DNA from: Bacillota bacterium
Lineage (GTDB): Bacteria; Bacillota; Clostridia; Christensenellales; Aristaeellaceae
DNA: 64,000 nucleotides
Direction: 5' to 3'
Assembly (NCBI GenBank): GCA_023459275.1
Contig: JAEWVC010000019.1
Location: 62,001 to 126,000, forward strand
A program made the position numbers and the translations under genes. The notes under the pieces were generated by a model. It had not been told where the DNA came from. It saw nothing but the letters and a program-made list of their open reading frames with translations, and searched no databases. Positions within the stretch are counted from its first letter, which is position 1, and every line of letters begins with the position of its first letter. Positions 37,097-45,893 of the stretch are shown here, one piece after another.

Positions 37097-37888
37097 TTGC
37101 TGGAAACAAACCTGAAGCGGCTGTACATCCTGCTGCGCCCCTGCGCAAAAGGCGGAGGCGGATATGCCCGCCTGGAACAGGCGCGGGGAAAATATGTGCT
37201 AACGATCAATGCCCATGGTTTTGCGCCTTCGGAAGAAGGAGTGCGCGCGCTGCTGGCCGCCGGGGAGGTGGGCGGCGGCGCGGCGGTATGCGACTTGGGC
37301 CTTCTTCCCGTTTCCGTGAAGGGGCAGTGCTCTTTAAAGCGGGAGATCGCCATTCTGCCCGGCGGCATGTCCCTTGATGCCTACAGCGCCCTCTGTATTG
37401 CCAAGGACTGGCCCAATCCAAAACTCCTTATGCTGGGTACTCTCAAGCAAAACGGCCCGCTTTCCGCCTATCTGATGGGTGAGACGGTATGCCGCTACCT
37501 TTCCGTTCCCGCCAGGATGGCCGTTTTTTCCGAAGCAAGAGAAGATGTCCCCCTTCAGGAATCAGTCAAATCCGGCAAAACGGATTCTGCTCCCACCGCC
37601 TCCCCCGCAGCGGCAGCCCCGCTTGCCGCAATATCCGGCCTTCCGGACCCACCGCCTTCAAAAATACTCGTTTCTCCCGCCCCGCCGTCCGACGAAGTGT
37701 CTGAAAGCCCCCCCGTCCTGCCCGCCCTTCCGCTGTCCCTGCCCGCAGCCGTGGTCTCCCTGGCGGAGCTTCCCGAAAACGCACCCCTCCCTTTTCCCCC
37801 CGCCAAGGCCAATTCCCCGGCAAGGCCGGCCTCCCCGCCGCCTGCAGCCCCAGCCGGGGCATCCCCCCCTGCCGATGATTTTTTATAA
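37097..37888 (+). CDS. Unknown protein with proline-rich tail, ended by an in-frame stop
   Basis: TTG 37097 is eight bases after AGGGAGGG. 263 residues: an N-terminal part of about 140 residues (LKRLYILLRPCAKGGGGYARL, GKYVLTINAHGF, LKREIAILPGG), then a strongly Pro/Ala/Ser-rich low-complexity stretch. At 37886-37888 it meets TAA. The same frame is then open for another 132 codons that look like a normal C-terminal domain. This suggests one ancestral gene broken by a nonsense mutation, or a base error. I do not recognise a named family. Confidence 0.65.
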   Translation: MLETNLKRLYILLRPCAKGGGGYARLEQARGKYVLTINAHGFAPSEEGVRALLAAGEVGGGAAVCDLGLLPVSVKGQCSLKREIAILPGGMSLDAYSALCIAKDWPNPKLLMLGTLKQNGPLSAYLMGETVCRYLSVPARMAVFSEAREDVPLQESVKSGKTDSAPTASPAAAAPLAAISGLPDPPPSKILVSPAPPSDEVSESPPVLPALPLSLPAAVVSLAELPENAPLPFPPAKANSPARPASPPPAAPAGASPPADDFL

Positions 37889-37891
37889 GAC

Positions 37892-38287
37892 TTGGATCCG
37901 GCCGTCCTGACCGCGGCCATGGAAAGGGCCGAATTCCCGCCCGATGTTCCACCCGCCGGCCCGCCTCCGGGACGGCTGCCCGTCACAGCGCTGCCAAAAC
38001 TGTTCTGGCCAACAGCCGTCAAGGAACTGGAACGGTATTTCTTCACCTATCCCCCCTTTGCTCCCTTCGATGCGCCGGGCTGGCGCTTCGTGCAGGTGCC
38101 TATGGCCCCCGGCAGCAGGATTGCTTACTATGCCGTGGGGATGCTGGCAAGGGACGGCAAGGTGGCACAGGTTGCTTATGCCGTGCCCGGAGAGCACGGC
38201 ACGCTGCCCCCCGCCGGTTTCTCCGGCTACCGCTGGCAACAGGGCCGCAACGGCCAGGGATACTGGACATTATGGAAAAAGGCATAA
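37892..38287 (+). CDS. C-terminal domain in frame with the preceding gene, probably its severed 3' part
   Basis: The reading frame continues from the gene before it past the TAA at 37886-37888. A TTG at 37892 and an ATG at 37919 exist, but neither has a ribosome site, so independent translation is doubtful. The 131 residues carry a compact domain, LPKLFWPTAVKELERYFFTY, then GWRFVQVPM, AYYAVGMLARDGKVAQVAY and YRWQQGRNGQGYWTLWKKA. Such a Trp-rich end looks conserved and functional. A terminator follows at 38319. Confidence 0.55.
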   Translation: MDPAVLTAAMERAEFPPDVPPAGPPPGRLPVTALPKLFWPTAVKELERYFFTYPPFAPFDAPGWRFVQVPMAPGSRIAYYAVGMLARDGKVAQVAYAVPGEHGTLPPAGFSGYRWQQGRNGQGYWTLWKKA

Positions 38288-38318
38288 GAAATACAGTGAC
38301 GGCTCCATACAAAGCTTG

Positions 38319-38366
38319 ACGCCCTTCATGCGCCGGTGCACTTCCGCATGGAGGGCGTATATTTTC
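38319..38366 (+). terminator. Terminator after the split gene
   Basis: ACGCCCTTCATGCG (38319-38332) pairs perfectly with CGCATGGAGGGCGT (38345-38358), followed by ATATTTT. Confidence 0.8.
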
Positions 38367-38644
38367 ACCCCAGACCTCCGTTGCTCCTTATCAAAACCAT
38401 ATCCGAGCAGCTTTACAATTTTCACTGCATATGGTACCATAAAGCAAAGCTTGGCTGCACAATTTGTATAAGCGTAGGCCGGTGTACAAAGCATTTTGGG
38501 CGTACTGTTTTCTTTTCCCTTAGGGAAATAGTCTGTTCCGGTATTCGCTTTCTCAAGTTTTCTTGTTCTATTATCGGCCTGATTGATTTCAGGTAAGCTA
38601 TATAGAGGAGTACGGAGAACAAAGGATAAGAAAGGGAGCTTTTC
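38367..38644. other. AT-richer intergenic region before the collagen-like gene
   Basis: No supported ORF. TTTACA, 17 bases, TACCAT around 38411-38439 is a possible promoter, leaving a long leader of roughly 200 bases before ATG 38645. Base composition is clearly lower in GC than the surroundings. Confidence 0.4.
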
Positions 38645-39382
38645 ATGAAAAAGCAACTGATGGCCCTTTTGGCGATGGCAATGGCAGTCGCCCTGCTTTG
38701 GAGCGGCATCTACGCCCTTTCGGAAGCGGGCAGCCAGACCGGATTCAATGCTCTGTCGAGGGAGGACATGGACCCGGAACTCGCAGCACACATGGAGAAG
38801 GTGGCAAAAGCCGCGCTGGAGGACGGCCTTGGTGTGATGATGGAAGTGCGGGCCGATGAAAGCGACAGCACGGGAACCACAATTTATTATGTTGTTTTTA
38901 CCCCTACGGCGGTCCAGGGCCAATCCGCTTATGAGCTTGCAGTAAGCCAGGGGTTCTCCGGCTCTCTATCCGATTGGCTCGCGTCCCTGAAAGGTGAGAC
39001 AGGCGCAACAGGAGCGACCGGGCCTCAGGGCGAACGGGGCAGGGCAGGTAAAACTGGCCCCGCCGGCCCCACGGGCGATACCGGTCCGCAAGGCCCAGCA
39101 GGCGCCGCGGGTTCCACCGGCGCCCAGGGTTTGAAAGGGGATGCCGGTGACACCGGCCCGCAAGGGCCCATGGGCAGTACAGGCGCTGCAGGTATGGCCG
39201 GCGTGACAGGCGCCACAGGCCCTACGGGCGTGACAGGAGCCCAAGGCATAATGGGCATGCCTGGGCCGGCAGGTATGCCTGGCATGGATGGCGCAACCGG
39301 ACCCACCGGCCCGACTGGTGCTACTGGCGACACTGGTCCCACCGGACCTACCGGCCCGACTGGGGTGTATGAACCCATCTAA
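38645..39382 (+). CDS. Secreted collagen-like protein
   Basis: 245 residues. Signal peptide at 1-26 (LMALLAMAMAVALLWSGIYA). A helical/beta head at 27-100. The connector GQSAYELAVSQGFSGSLSDW precedes the repeats, and then about 40 uninterrupted Gly-X-Y triplets run from GETGATGATG to the end (GPTGVYEPI). Triplets are rich in GPT, GAT and GPQ, as in bacterial collagens such as exosporium filaments and surface proteins. There is no LPxTG or other anchor after the collagen part, so attachment would have to be through the head or by another protein. It is probably monocistronic. Confidence 0.92.
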   Translation: MKKQLMALLAMAMAVALLWSGIYALSEAGSQTGFNALSREDMDPELAAHMEKVAKAALEDGLGVMMEVRADESDSTGTTIYYVVFTPTAVQGQSAYELAVSQGFSGSLSDWLASLKGETGATGATGPQGERGRAGKTGPAGPTGDTGPQGPAGAAGSTGAQGLKGDAGDTGPQGPMGSTGAAGMAGVTGATGPTGVTGAQGIMGMPGPAGMPGMDGATGPTGPTGATGDTGPTGPTGPTGVYEPI

Positions 39383-39470
39383 GCATCCTGTTCCCGGGTG
39401 ACATGCACTCTTTGGGCAGGTTTCTTTTCCCGGATGCGAAACTTGCCTGGCAGACAAACAAAAACGATTC

Positions 39471-39505
39471 ACGGGCGTGCGCGGCATCATACTGCGTACG
39501 CCCGT
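39471..39505. other. Hairpin between the collagen-like and glycosyltransferase genes
   Basis: ACGGGCGTGCGC ... GCGTACGCCCGT. No T-run on the plus strand, so its role as a terminator is uncertain. Confidence 0.4.
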
Positions 39506-39552
39506 GCCCATAAGAATAAGCATCAAACGTTTCCCTGCAAGGAGTGGAGCCT

Positions 39553-41676
39553 ATGTCTTTGAACGGCATTCCCGCCCCAGCAAACCGCGTGCGTAAAAGC
39601 TCTGCCGCTTTCGCAGCCGCCATTTTCCGCGTCTTCCTCTCCTGGCCTGCCTGGAAAGCACTATCCTGTCTCTATCTTTTGTTCAGCCTTGCGCGCATCG
39701 CCCTTGCCTTTGCCGCCACGAAAACCCCGGTGATCATGCCGGATTCCGCGCTGTACCTGCATCTGTCCCGTTCCATTTTTGAAAAGGGGGCGCTGTTGTT
39801 CCGAGGCCAGCCCATCCGGTATGCATACATCCTCTACCCCCTGCTGCTTTCTCCACTGCACTTGCTGCCGGACAATATCAGCCTTTTCAGGGCAGCCCAA
39901 GTGCTCAACGCGCTTACGATGCACCTGGCCATATTCCCGGCCTATTCCCTGGCCCGCGCCATCACAAAAAGCCACCATAGAGGACTGGCCGCAGCCTTTT
40001 TGACGGTGCTCATGCCCGATTTCCTCATGGCGGAACACATCATGGCTGAAAGCCTGGCCTTTCCCCTGATCCTTGCGGCCTGCTATTCTTTTTACAAGCG
40101 GTACGACGATCCGCCAAGCTTTAAAGGCGCCATATTGTGGGGTTTCCTGGGTTTTCTGCTGTACGCCTTGAAACCCGGCTATGCGGCGCTGCCAGCCTGT
40201 ATTTTTGCTTTGCTGCTTATAGAATCCCTGCGCACCAGGAATCCGGACCGCTTGTATAAGGCGCTTGCGCCCGCGCTTGCCATGGCTGCTTTCCTCGGGC
40301 TGTATACGCTCCTTCTGCGTTACGGGCTGCACATGTCGCAGGAGCAGTCCACACTCTACGGCTCCCAGACGCATCCCCTCACCTTTGCCCATTTGCTGCA
40401 AACCTTTAATGGCCTTGTGATGTACGGCGCTTTTGTGCCGCTGGCTTTCGGTTTTCTGCCGCTGTATCTGCCCGCCGCCAATTTGCGCGCTTTTGAAGAG
40501 CGGGAACGGCGCTTTTTGCAAACGGCGCTTCTATCCATTTTGATCCTTATTCTGGGCACCGTGTATGTGATCTATTACGATGAATTGCAGGGCGGTGACC
40601 CCTATTCCGCCCGAATCCATGTGCGTTATGTGTCTGCCTTCCTGCCTATATTGATGGCGTTCATGCTTTCGCCAAACCTTAATGGCAAACGGATAAATGC
40701 AAAGCTCTTTGCGCTTTTCTCCTTTTCTTTTCTTTGCTTTCTCCGTTGGGACGGCTCCGCGCTTGTCAGCGGGTACAGTTATCCGGTGGACGCGCTGCTG
40801 CTCACCGCCGCCGCCGTAAAAACCCAAAGCTTCAACGGCGGGCTTCTCTGGCCCATGGCCGCGATGCTTTTCCTGGCTGTGATGGGCTTCCGCCTCTTCA
40901 AAAACGGCTTTGGAGCCAAAGAGCGCGGCGCCCTTTGCGCTTTCCTGGCGTTTGCCTTCCTCTTGAACGGTACGCTGGCTTTTGCGCTTTACCGCCATCA
41001 TAGCGATACCACCCTGCCCGGGGAGGCCCGGGAAGCGCTGGCGCTTTCTGGCACGGGCGGAACATTGGGCGTGGTCCGGGACGGCGCATGCTTCTGGCCG
41101 GAAGCGGCGGAGTTGGACGTGGCCTCCCGCTGCACGCTGCCTGTGGTGGAGCTGGACGACCTCATTGCCCATACCAACGGTGACGGGAGCCTTTCCGCCT
41201 TTGTTCCCTCCGCTTATTGGCAGGAAAGTGCCGTGAACAGGATTCCCGTGCCTCAAAAGCTGATCCTCACCGGGGACATCCTCTATGCCGTGGTGCTCGC
41301 CGGGGATACGGCATCAAGCGCCGTGAGCACTTCCCAAAAGGGGTACGTGGTGGCGGATGTGCTTCCCGGCTCCCCGTGGATCCACAGCGGCCTTTCCGGC
41401 CTGAACCAGGGGTGGGTCCAGGCGGGCAGCCGCTTTACCCTGTTTGACGCGCGGCTTTTGCAAAAGGGGCAGATCACGCTGCGCCTTCAGTGCCGCGCCG
41501 GGGAGGGGCAGGGGCTTCTTACCCTGCGCTGCGGAAGCCAGGAGAAAAGCCATTCCCTGACGGCGGAACTTGGCTGGACAGAGGATACTATCATTGTGGA
41601 GGACACCTCAAAACCCCTGACGGTGGCTTTGGAGAGCAGCGGCAGCGTGCTGATACAAACGTACCTGGTGGAGTAG
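39553..41676 (+). CDS. Large membrane protein resembling GT39/ArnT-type glycosyltransferases
   Basis: 707 residues. About twelve membrane segments in the first 460 residues. An acidic first loop (TKTPVIMPDSALYLHLSRSI) recalls the Asp in GT-C transferases, which use polyprenyl-phosphate sugars. From about 480 on, a soluble, probably extracytoplasmic part ends in a beta-sandwich-like region (LFDARLLQKGQITLRLQC ... TVALESSGSVLIQTYLVE). ATG 39553 is eight bases after AAGGAG. The donor and acceptor are unknown; GT-C membership is inferred from topology, not a close match. Confidence 0.7.
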   Translation: MSLNGIPAPANRVRKSSAAFAAAIFRVFLSWPAWKALSCLYLLFSLARIALAFAATKTPVIMPDSALYLHLSRSIFEKGALLFRGQPIRYAYILYPLLLSPLHLLPDNISLFRAAQVLNALTMHLAIFPAYSLARAITKSHHRGLAAAFLTVLMPDFLMAEHIMAESLAFPLILAACYSFYKRYDDPPSFKGAILWGFLGFLLYALKPGYAALPACIFALLLIESLRTRNPDRLYKALAPALAMAAFLGLYTLLLRYGLHMSQEQSTLYGSQTHPLTFAHLLQTFNGLVMYGAFVPLAFGFLPLYLPAANLRAFEERERRFLQTALLSILILILGTVYVIYYDELQGGDPYSARIHVRYVSAFLPILMAFMLSPNLNGKRINAKLFALFSFSFLCFLRWDGSALVSGYSYPVDALLLTAAAVKTQSFNGGLLWPMAAMLFLAVMGFRLFKNGFGAKERGALCAFLAFAFLLNGTLAFALYRHHSDTTLPGEAREALALSGTGGTLGVVRDGACFWPEAAELDVASRCTLPVVELDDLIAHTNGDGSLSAFVPSAYWQESAVNRIPVPQKLILTGDILYAVVLAGDTASSAVSTSQKGYVVADVLPGSPWIHSGLSGLNQGWVQAGSRFTLFDARLLQKGQITLRLQCRAGEGQGLLTLRCGSQEKSHSLTAELGWTEDTIIVEDTSKPLTVALESSGSVLIQTYLVE

Positions 41677-41822
41677 GCAGGGGATGTCATTCTGCTGAAA
41701 AAACCGTTTCCCGCATCTTCTTCCAAAACTCCATTCCCGGAGGGCAAACAAAGCATTGCGCTTCCCCCGCAGCGGTGATAGAATAAGCGCCGGCCTCCAT
41801 CATCTTTAGGGCGGCTTATGCT

Positions 41823-42932
41823 ATGAACGCAAAGCTTTGGGCGCATATAAAAAAGGACCCTGTGCTGTGGATCTCGGGCGTGCTGGCTGCCGGCACGGCC
41901 TTTCTTGTGCCCCCCGACGCCGGCTACGCGGGCTACATCGACCTGCGCACGCTGGCGCTTTTGTTTTCACTGATGGCGGTGGTGGGTGCCCTCGCCCGCC
42001 GGGGCCTTCTGGATGCCGCCGCCGGCCTGTTCATTCAAAAAGCCCGCAGCGTAAGGGGCCTAGGGCTGCTGCTGGTGCTGCTGTGCTACACAAGCGCCAT
42101 GCTCATCACCAACGATGTGGCGCTGCTGACCTTCGTGCCCCTGGCCCTTGTCCTGATGCGGGAGGACGGCTGCGCCATGATGGTCACGGTAATCCTGCAA
42201 ACGGCGGCGGCCAATCTGGGCAGCATGCTCACGCCCTTTGGCAATCCGCAGAACCTGTACCTGTATACCGCCTACGGTATGACCGGCGGGGAATTTATGA
42301 AAGCTGTGCTGCCCGCTGGCCTGATGGCGCTGCCCCTGCTTCTTGCGCTTGTCAGGCTTCTGCCGCGCATGGGCCTGGCCGTGCGGCTGCATGTTTCCGG
42401 GCCTGCCTTCCAGCCGGATGCCGCTACCCTTGCGCTGGCGGCGCTGTTCCTGCTGTGCGTGGCCGCGGTGCTCCGTCTGGTGCCCTGGCCCGCAGCCTTC
42501 CTCTGCACCCTGGCCGCGCTGCTTCTGCTGGACAGGCGCGCATTGAAAAACGTTGATTACGCCCTGCTGCTTACCTTTTGCTTCTTCTTTATCTTTGTGA
42601 AGAACCTGGCCAGGCTGGAAGCTGTAAAATTTCTGCTAAACAGCCTGCTTGCCGGCCGGGAACTTCTGGCTTCGGCCCTTGTGAGCCAGTTTGTCAGCAA
42701 CGTGCCCGCCGCCTTGATGCTATCCGGGTTCACGGACAAAGGCAGCGCCCTGGTCACCGGCACCAATGTGGGCGGGCTGGGCACGCTCATCGCCTCCATG
42801 GCCAGCCTTATTTCCTTCAAACTCTACACCCGGGCCGAGGGTGCCCGGCCCATGCGCTATTTGATTTGGTTCAGCGCCGTCAATTTTGGGCTGTTGGCGG
42901 TGCTGCTGGCCTTTACGCTGGCGGTAAACTAG
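41823..42932 (+). CDS. SLC13/ArsB-like anion permease
   Basis: 369 residues, ten or so membrane segments in two repeats. Substrate-loop motifs are LITNDVALLTFVPLALVLM with AANLGSMLTPFGNPQNLYLY in the first half, and SQFVSNVPAALMLSGF with GTNVGGLGTLIASMASLISF in the second. The ND/SN and NPQN signatures fit the ion-transporter superfamily (dicarboxylate, citrate or oxyanion). Shorter than canonical CitT-type carriers. The substrate is not predictable. Confidence 0.87.
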   Translation: MNAKLWAHIKKDPVLWISGVLAAGTAFLVPPDAGYAGYIDLRTLALLFSLMAVVGALARRGLLDAAAGLFIQKARSVRGLGLLLVLLCYTSAMLITNDVALLTFVPLALVLMREDGCAMMVTVILQTAAANLGSMLTPFGNPQNLYLYTAYGMTGGEFMKAVLPAGLMALPLLLALVRLLPRMGLAVRLHVSGPAFQPDAATLALAALFLLCVAAVLRLVPWPAAFLCTLAALLLLDRRALKNVDYALLLTFCFFFIFVKNLARLEAVKFLLNSLLAGRELLASALVSQFVSNVPAALMLSGFTDKGSALVTGTNVGGLGTLIASMASLISFKLYTRAEGARPMRYLIWFSAVNFGLLAVLLAFTLAVN

Positions 42933-42961
42933 AGGACGGTTCAGGAGACGCCATAAAAATA

Positions 42962-43028
42962 GCGGGGAGGGAACTTTTTGTAAAAAGTTCCCTCCCCGCA
43001 CCCATCTCTCAAAAACTTTATAAGGAAA
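42962..43028. repeat. GGGAACTTTTT hairpin element, copy C
   Basis: GCGGGGAGGGAACTTTTT (42962-42979) with its exact complement at 42982-42999, followed by a CAAAAACTTTATAAGG tail. It lies between convergent permease and korB genes. Confidence 0.7.
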
Positions 43029-43076
43029 TTTTCATCTCAGCCGGCGGCGGAAACATAAGCCGTAAGGGGTACTTTC

Positions 43077-43928
43077 TCACACCGCTTCCCGGATCAGCTT
43101 TTCCACCGCTTTTTCATCGGTTGGCTGGTCAATCAGCGGCACGCCGTCTTTCAGCACGGGATGCTTGCGGTGGAACGTGGGCCGCTCCTCCCTGTAAATA
43201 ACCCCCAGAGGGATCTTGTCATAGAACTCCATGGCCTTTTCCATGGCCTTCAGCTTATCGGAGGGGTCATGGTCCTCCCCCAGGAGGTAGGTGTGCTGCT
43301 GGTACCAGGCGAAGGTGTTCAGCTTGTTGAAGCTTACGCAGGGCTGGAAGATGTCCACCAGCGCGTACCCGGGATACTGAATAGCCTCCTTCATGAGGGC
43401 AACCAGATGCTTGGGCTGGCCGGAGAAGCCCCGGCCCACAAACCCGGCTCCGGCGGCGATAGCCAGCAGCACCGGATTCAGCGGCGTATTGATGCTGCCC
43501 TCCGCCTGCACGCCGGTCACCATGCCCTCCAGCGTGGTGGGGGACGCCTGCCCCTTGGTGAGGCCGTATATTTGGTTGTCGTGCACGAAATGGGTGATGT
43601 CCACATTCCTGCGCATGTTGTGCAGGAAATGGTTTCCGCCCTCGCCGTAGGAATCGCCGTCGCCGGTATCCACGATCACCGTGAGCTTTTCGTTGGCGAT
43701 CTTTGCCGCAACCGCCGCAGGCAGCGCCCGGCCGTGCAGGCCGCAGAAAAAGTTGGCGCTGATATATTGGGGCATCTTGGCAGCCTGGCCGATACCGGCC
43801 ACCATCAATATTTCATAGGGATCCTTGCCCAGCTCCTCCAAAGCCGTTTTCAGGCAGTTCAATATGCCAAAATTGCCGCAGCCCGGGCACCAGGCCGTCT
43901 CATGGGTGGCAAATGTATTTTCACTCAT
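43077..43928 (-). CDS. korB: 2-oxoacid:ferredoxin oxidoreductase, beta subunit
   Basis: 283 residues. CPGCGN near residue 14 and the thiamine diphosphate motif GDGDSYGEGGNHFLHNMRRN with later DNQIYGLTKGQ. With the fused gamma-alpha subunit it oxidatively decarboxylates a 2-oxoacid (2-oxoglutarate or a branched-chain acid) to acyl-CoA and reduces ferredoxin, an anaerobic route. No separate ferredoxin-like delta subunit is adjacent. Overlaps korA by four bases. Confidence 0.92.
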   Translation of the reverse strand: MSENTFATHETAWCPGCGNFGILNCLKTALEELGKDPYEILMVAGIGQAAKMPQYISANFFCGLHGRALPAAVAAKIANEKLTVIVDTGDGDSYGEGGNHFLHNMRRNVDITHFVHDNQIYGLTKGQASPTTLEGMVTGVQAEGSINTPLNPVLLAIAAGAGFVGRGFSGQPKHLVALMKEAIQYPGYALVDIFQPCVSFNKLNTFAWYQQHTYLLGEDHDPSDKLKAMEKAMEFYDKIPLGVIYREERPTFHRKHPVLKDGVPLIDQPTDEKAVEKLIREAV

Positions 43929-45601
43929 TCCGCTTTTCCCCCTTTCAGCCGCGCCACGATCTCCCCGGCGCTAAGCTGCCTGCCGTCGTACTTGAGCACA
44001 GAGCTCTCGCAGGCAATGCCCGTGGCCTCCCGGACCAGCTGGGCCAATTGCCCCGTATAGTTCTGCTCTACGTTCACGATGCGCCTGGCCTTTTCTGCCT
44101 TTTCACGAAGCAGCTTTTCCGGCAGGGGCCACACATCCCCGAACACCAAAGCCGCGTACTTTTCTCCGGAGCCCTTGTTCATAAGCTCCACCGCCTCGGA
44201 AAGCGGCCCCTTGAGGGAACCCCAGCCAATGAGCAGCGTAGCAAACTCCTCCGGGCCGATAAAGTCCGGCTCCTGAAGCTCTTCCTTCAGCAAAGCCAGC
44301 TTGCCCATGCGTTTCTCCATCATCTTGTTGCGCATGTCCGAGCCTTCAATGATCCTGCCGCCCTGGTCATGCTCGTCGCTGTCGGCGGATACAAAGCCCC
44401 TTGCCTTTCCCGGGACCAGCCGTGGGGAAATGCCGTTTTCCGTCAGCCGGTAACGCAGGTATTCCTTACCTTCCGGCAATTCCCGCAGGGGGGAAGCCAC
44501 CTTTACCCGGCTCAGGTCAAAGGGCTTCACCGTGGCGGTGGCGTCGCCCAGGTACTGGTCGCTTAACAGGATCACAGGAATCTGATACCGCTCGGCGATG
44601 TCAAAAGCCCGGACGGTCTGGTAAAACGCATCCTCCTGATCCCTAAGGGCAATGACCATTCTTGGGAACTCGCCCTGAGAGGCGGAAATCACAAACTTCA
44701 GATCGCTTTGCTCCGTGCGGGTAGGCAGCCCCGTCACCGGGCCGGGCCGCTGCACATCCACAACCACCAGCGGGATTTCCGCCATGCCGGACAGGCCCAG
44801 CGCCTCTACCTTCAAAGAAAAACCGCCGCCGGAGGTGCCCGTCATGGCCCGCGCTCCGGCAAAGGATGCGCCGATGGCCATGTTGATGCCGGCGATCTCA
44901 TCCTCCGCCTGCTCCACCACCACGCCCGTTTGATGGCTCTTGCCCGCCAGGTATTCCATGATGGACGTGGAGGGCGACATTGGGTACGCGGAATAAAACT
45001 TCAGCCCCGCCGCCAGCGCGCCCAAGGCCAGCGCTTTGTTGCCGCTTATGATCATGTGATCGGAGAAACCGCCCTCCAGGTGTTTGTACCGGCTTTCCGC
45101 CAGATCATATCCTTCCCTGACGGCTTTCAGGTTGATGTCCAGATACTGCGCATGCACAGCCTCCCGGAACACGTCTTCCGCCTTATCCAGGCTTTCCCCG
45201 AACAGCTTCAATACCACGCCTACGGCGATGCTGCCGCTGACACGGACATTGCCCAGGGCCTTGGCCCGCTCGTCCATGTTCAGCTTGATGGCCCGGGGGT
45301 CATCCACGTCCAGTTTATCATCGCACAGGATGAAACCGTCCTTCTTCAGCTCCCCCTTATGAAGCTCCACCGTCTCCCGGTTCAGGGCGATCATGCCGTC
45401 AAAGCTTTCGTTGTGGCCCCGGGCGGCCTCCGCCCCGAAGCGGATGGTGCAGAAATTGTGTCCGCCCCGGATCCTTGACATAAAGTCCCGCATGGTAAAC
45501 ACGCTATACCCGGCCCGCTTCAATAGCTTTTCCAAGATCGCAGCCGTGGTGTCGATGCCTTGCCCGGCCGCGCCTCCGATGAGAAGATTGTACAACCTCA
45601 T
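43925..45601 (-). CDS. korA: 2-oxoacid:ferredoxin oxidoreductase, fused gamma-alpha subunit
   Basis: 558 residues. Residues 1-190 are the gamma domain (NLLIGGAAGQGIDTTAAIL, MRDFMSRIRGGHNFC), joined to the alpha pyrimidine-binding domain (FYSAYPMSPSTSIMEYL, VEQAEDEIAGINMAIGASFA, TGTSGGGFSLKVEALGLSG). The GGEGGIG-type loop is GGAAGQG. The ATG at 45601 is only one base from GGAGG, so TTG 45595 (seven bases away) may be the true start. It is translated with korB, which it overlaps. Confidence 0.92.
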   Translation of the reverse strand: MRLYNLLIGGAAGQGIDTTAAILEKLLKRAGYSVFTMRDFMSRIRGGHNFCTIRFGAEAARGHNESFDGMIALNRETVELHKGELKKDGFILCDDKLDVDDPRAIKLNMDERAKALGNVRVSGSIAVGVVLKLFGESLDKAEDVFREAVHAQYLDINLKAVREGYDLAESRYKHLEGGFSDHMIISGNKALALGALAAGLKFYSAYPMSPSTSIMEYLAGKSHQTGVVVEQAEDEIAGINMAIGASFAGARAMTGTSGGGFSLKVEALGLSGMAEIPLVVVDVQRPGPVTGLPTRTEQSDLKFVISASQGEFPRMVIALRDQEDAFYQTVRAFDIAERYQIPVILLSDQYLGDATATVKPFDLSRVKVASPLRELPEGKEYLRYRLTENGISPRLVPGKARGFVSADSDEHDQGGRIIEGSDMRNKMMEKRMGKLALLKEELQEPDFIGPEEFATLLIGWGSLKGPLSEAVELMNKGSGEKYAALVFGDVWPLPEKLLREKAEKARRIVNVEQNYTGQLAQLVREATGIACESSVLKYDGRQLSAGEIVARLKGGKAE

Positions 45602-45893
45602 TCCTCCCCCGCGATGTTTTCTCTTTTGATCCCGCGCCTATTGATTGCTGCCTTTTTGGCGCCGCGCACTTTTGACGGATGTCTCCTTGCGTCCGCGCCG
45701 CGCGGAAAGCGCTTCTTTCTCCTATTTTCTCCAAGACCCGCCTGATTCCCTGCAAAAGTGCCGGTCTACGATGATATAGTACACGCGCAGGCGGAGGGTG
45801 AAACAAAGCGCACGCCCCGAATATACGGTGCCCATACGAAAGAGAGCGGGTGGCCATCGCCCGGGGCAAGCCCCGGGCCGCGCAGCGTTCGTG
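45602..45893. other. Intergenic region between korA and rlmH
   Basis: About 290 bases without a supported gene. It contains a GCCCGGGGC-AAG-CCCCGGGC hairpin near 45857-45880 that could terminate rlmH transcription from the other side. Nothing else was recognised. Confidence 0.4.

Noticed and set aside
38336..38596. 86-codon plus-strand ORF before the collagen-like gene
   Set aside because: Starts inside the terminator hairpin, has no ribosome site and its composition is not protein-like.
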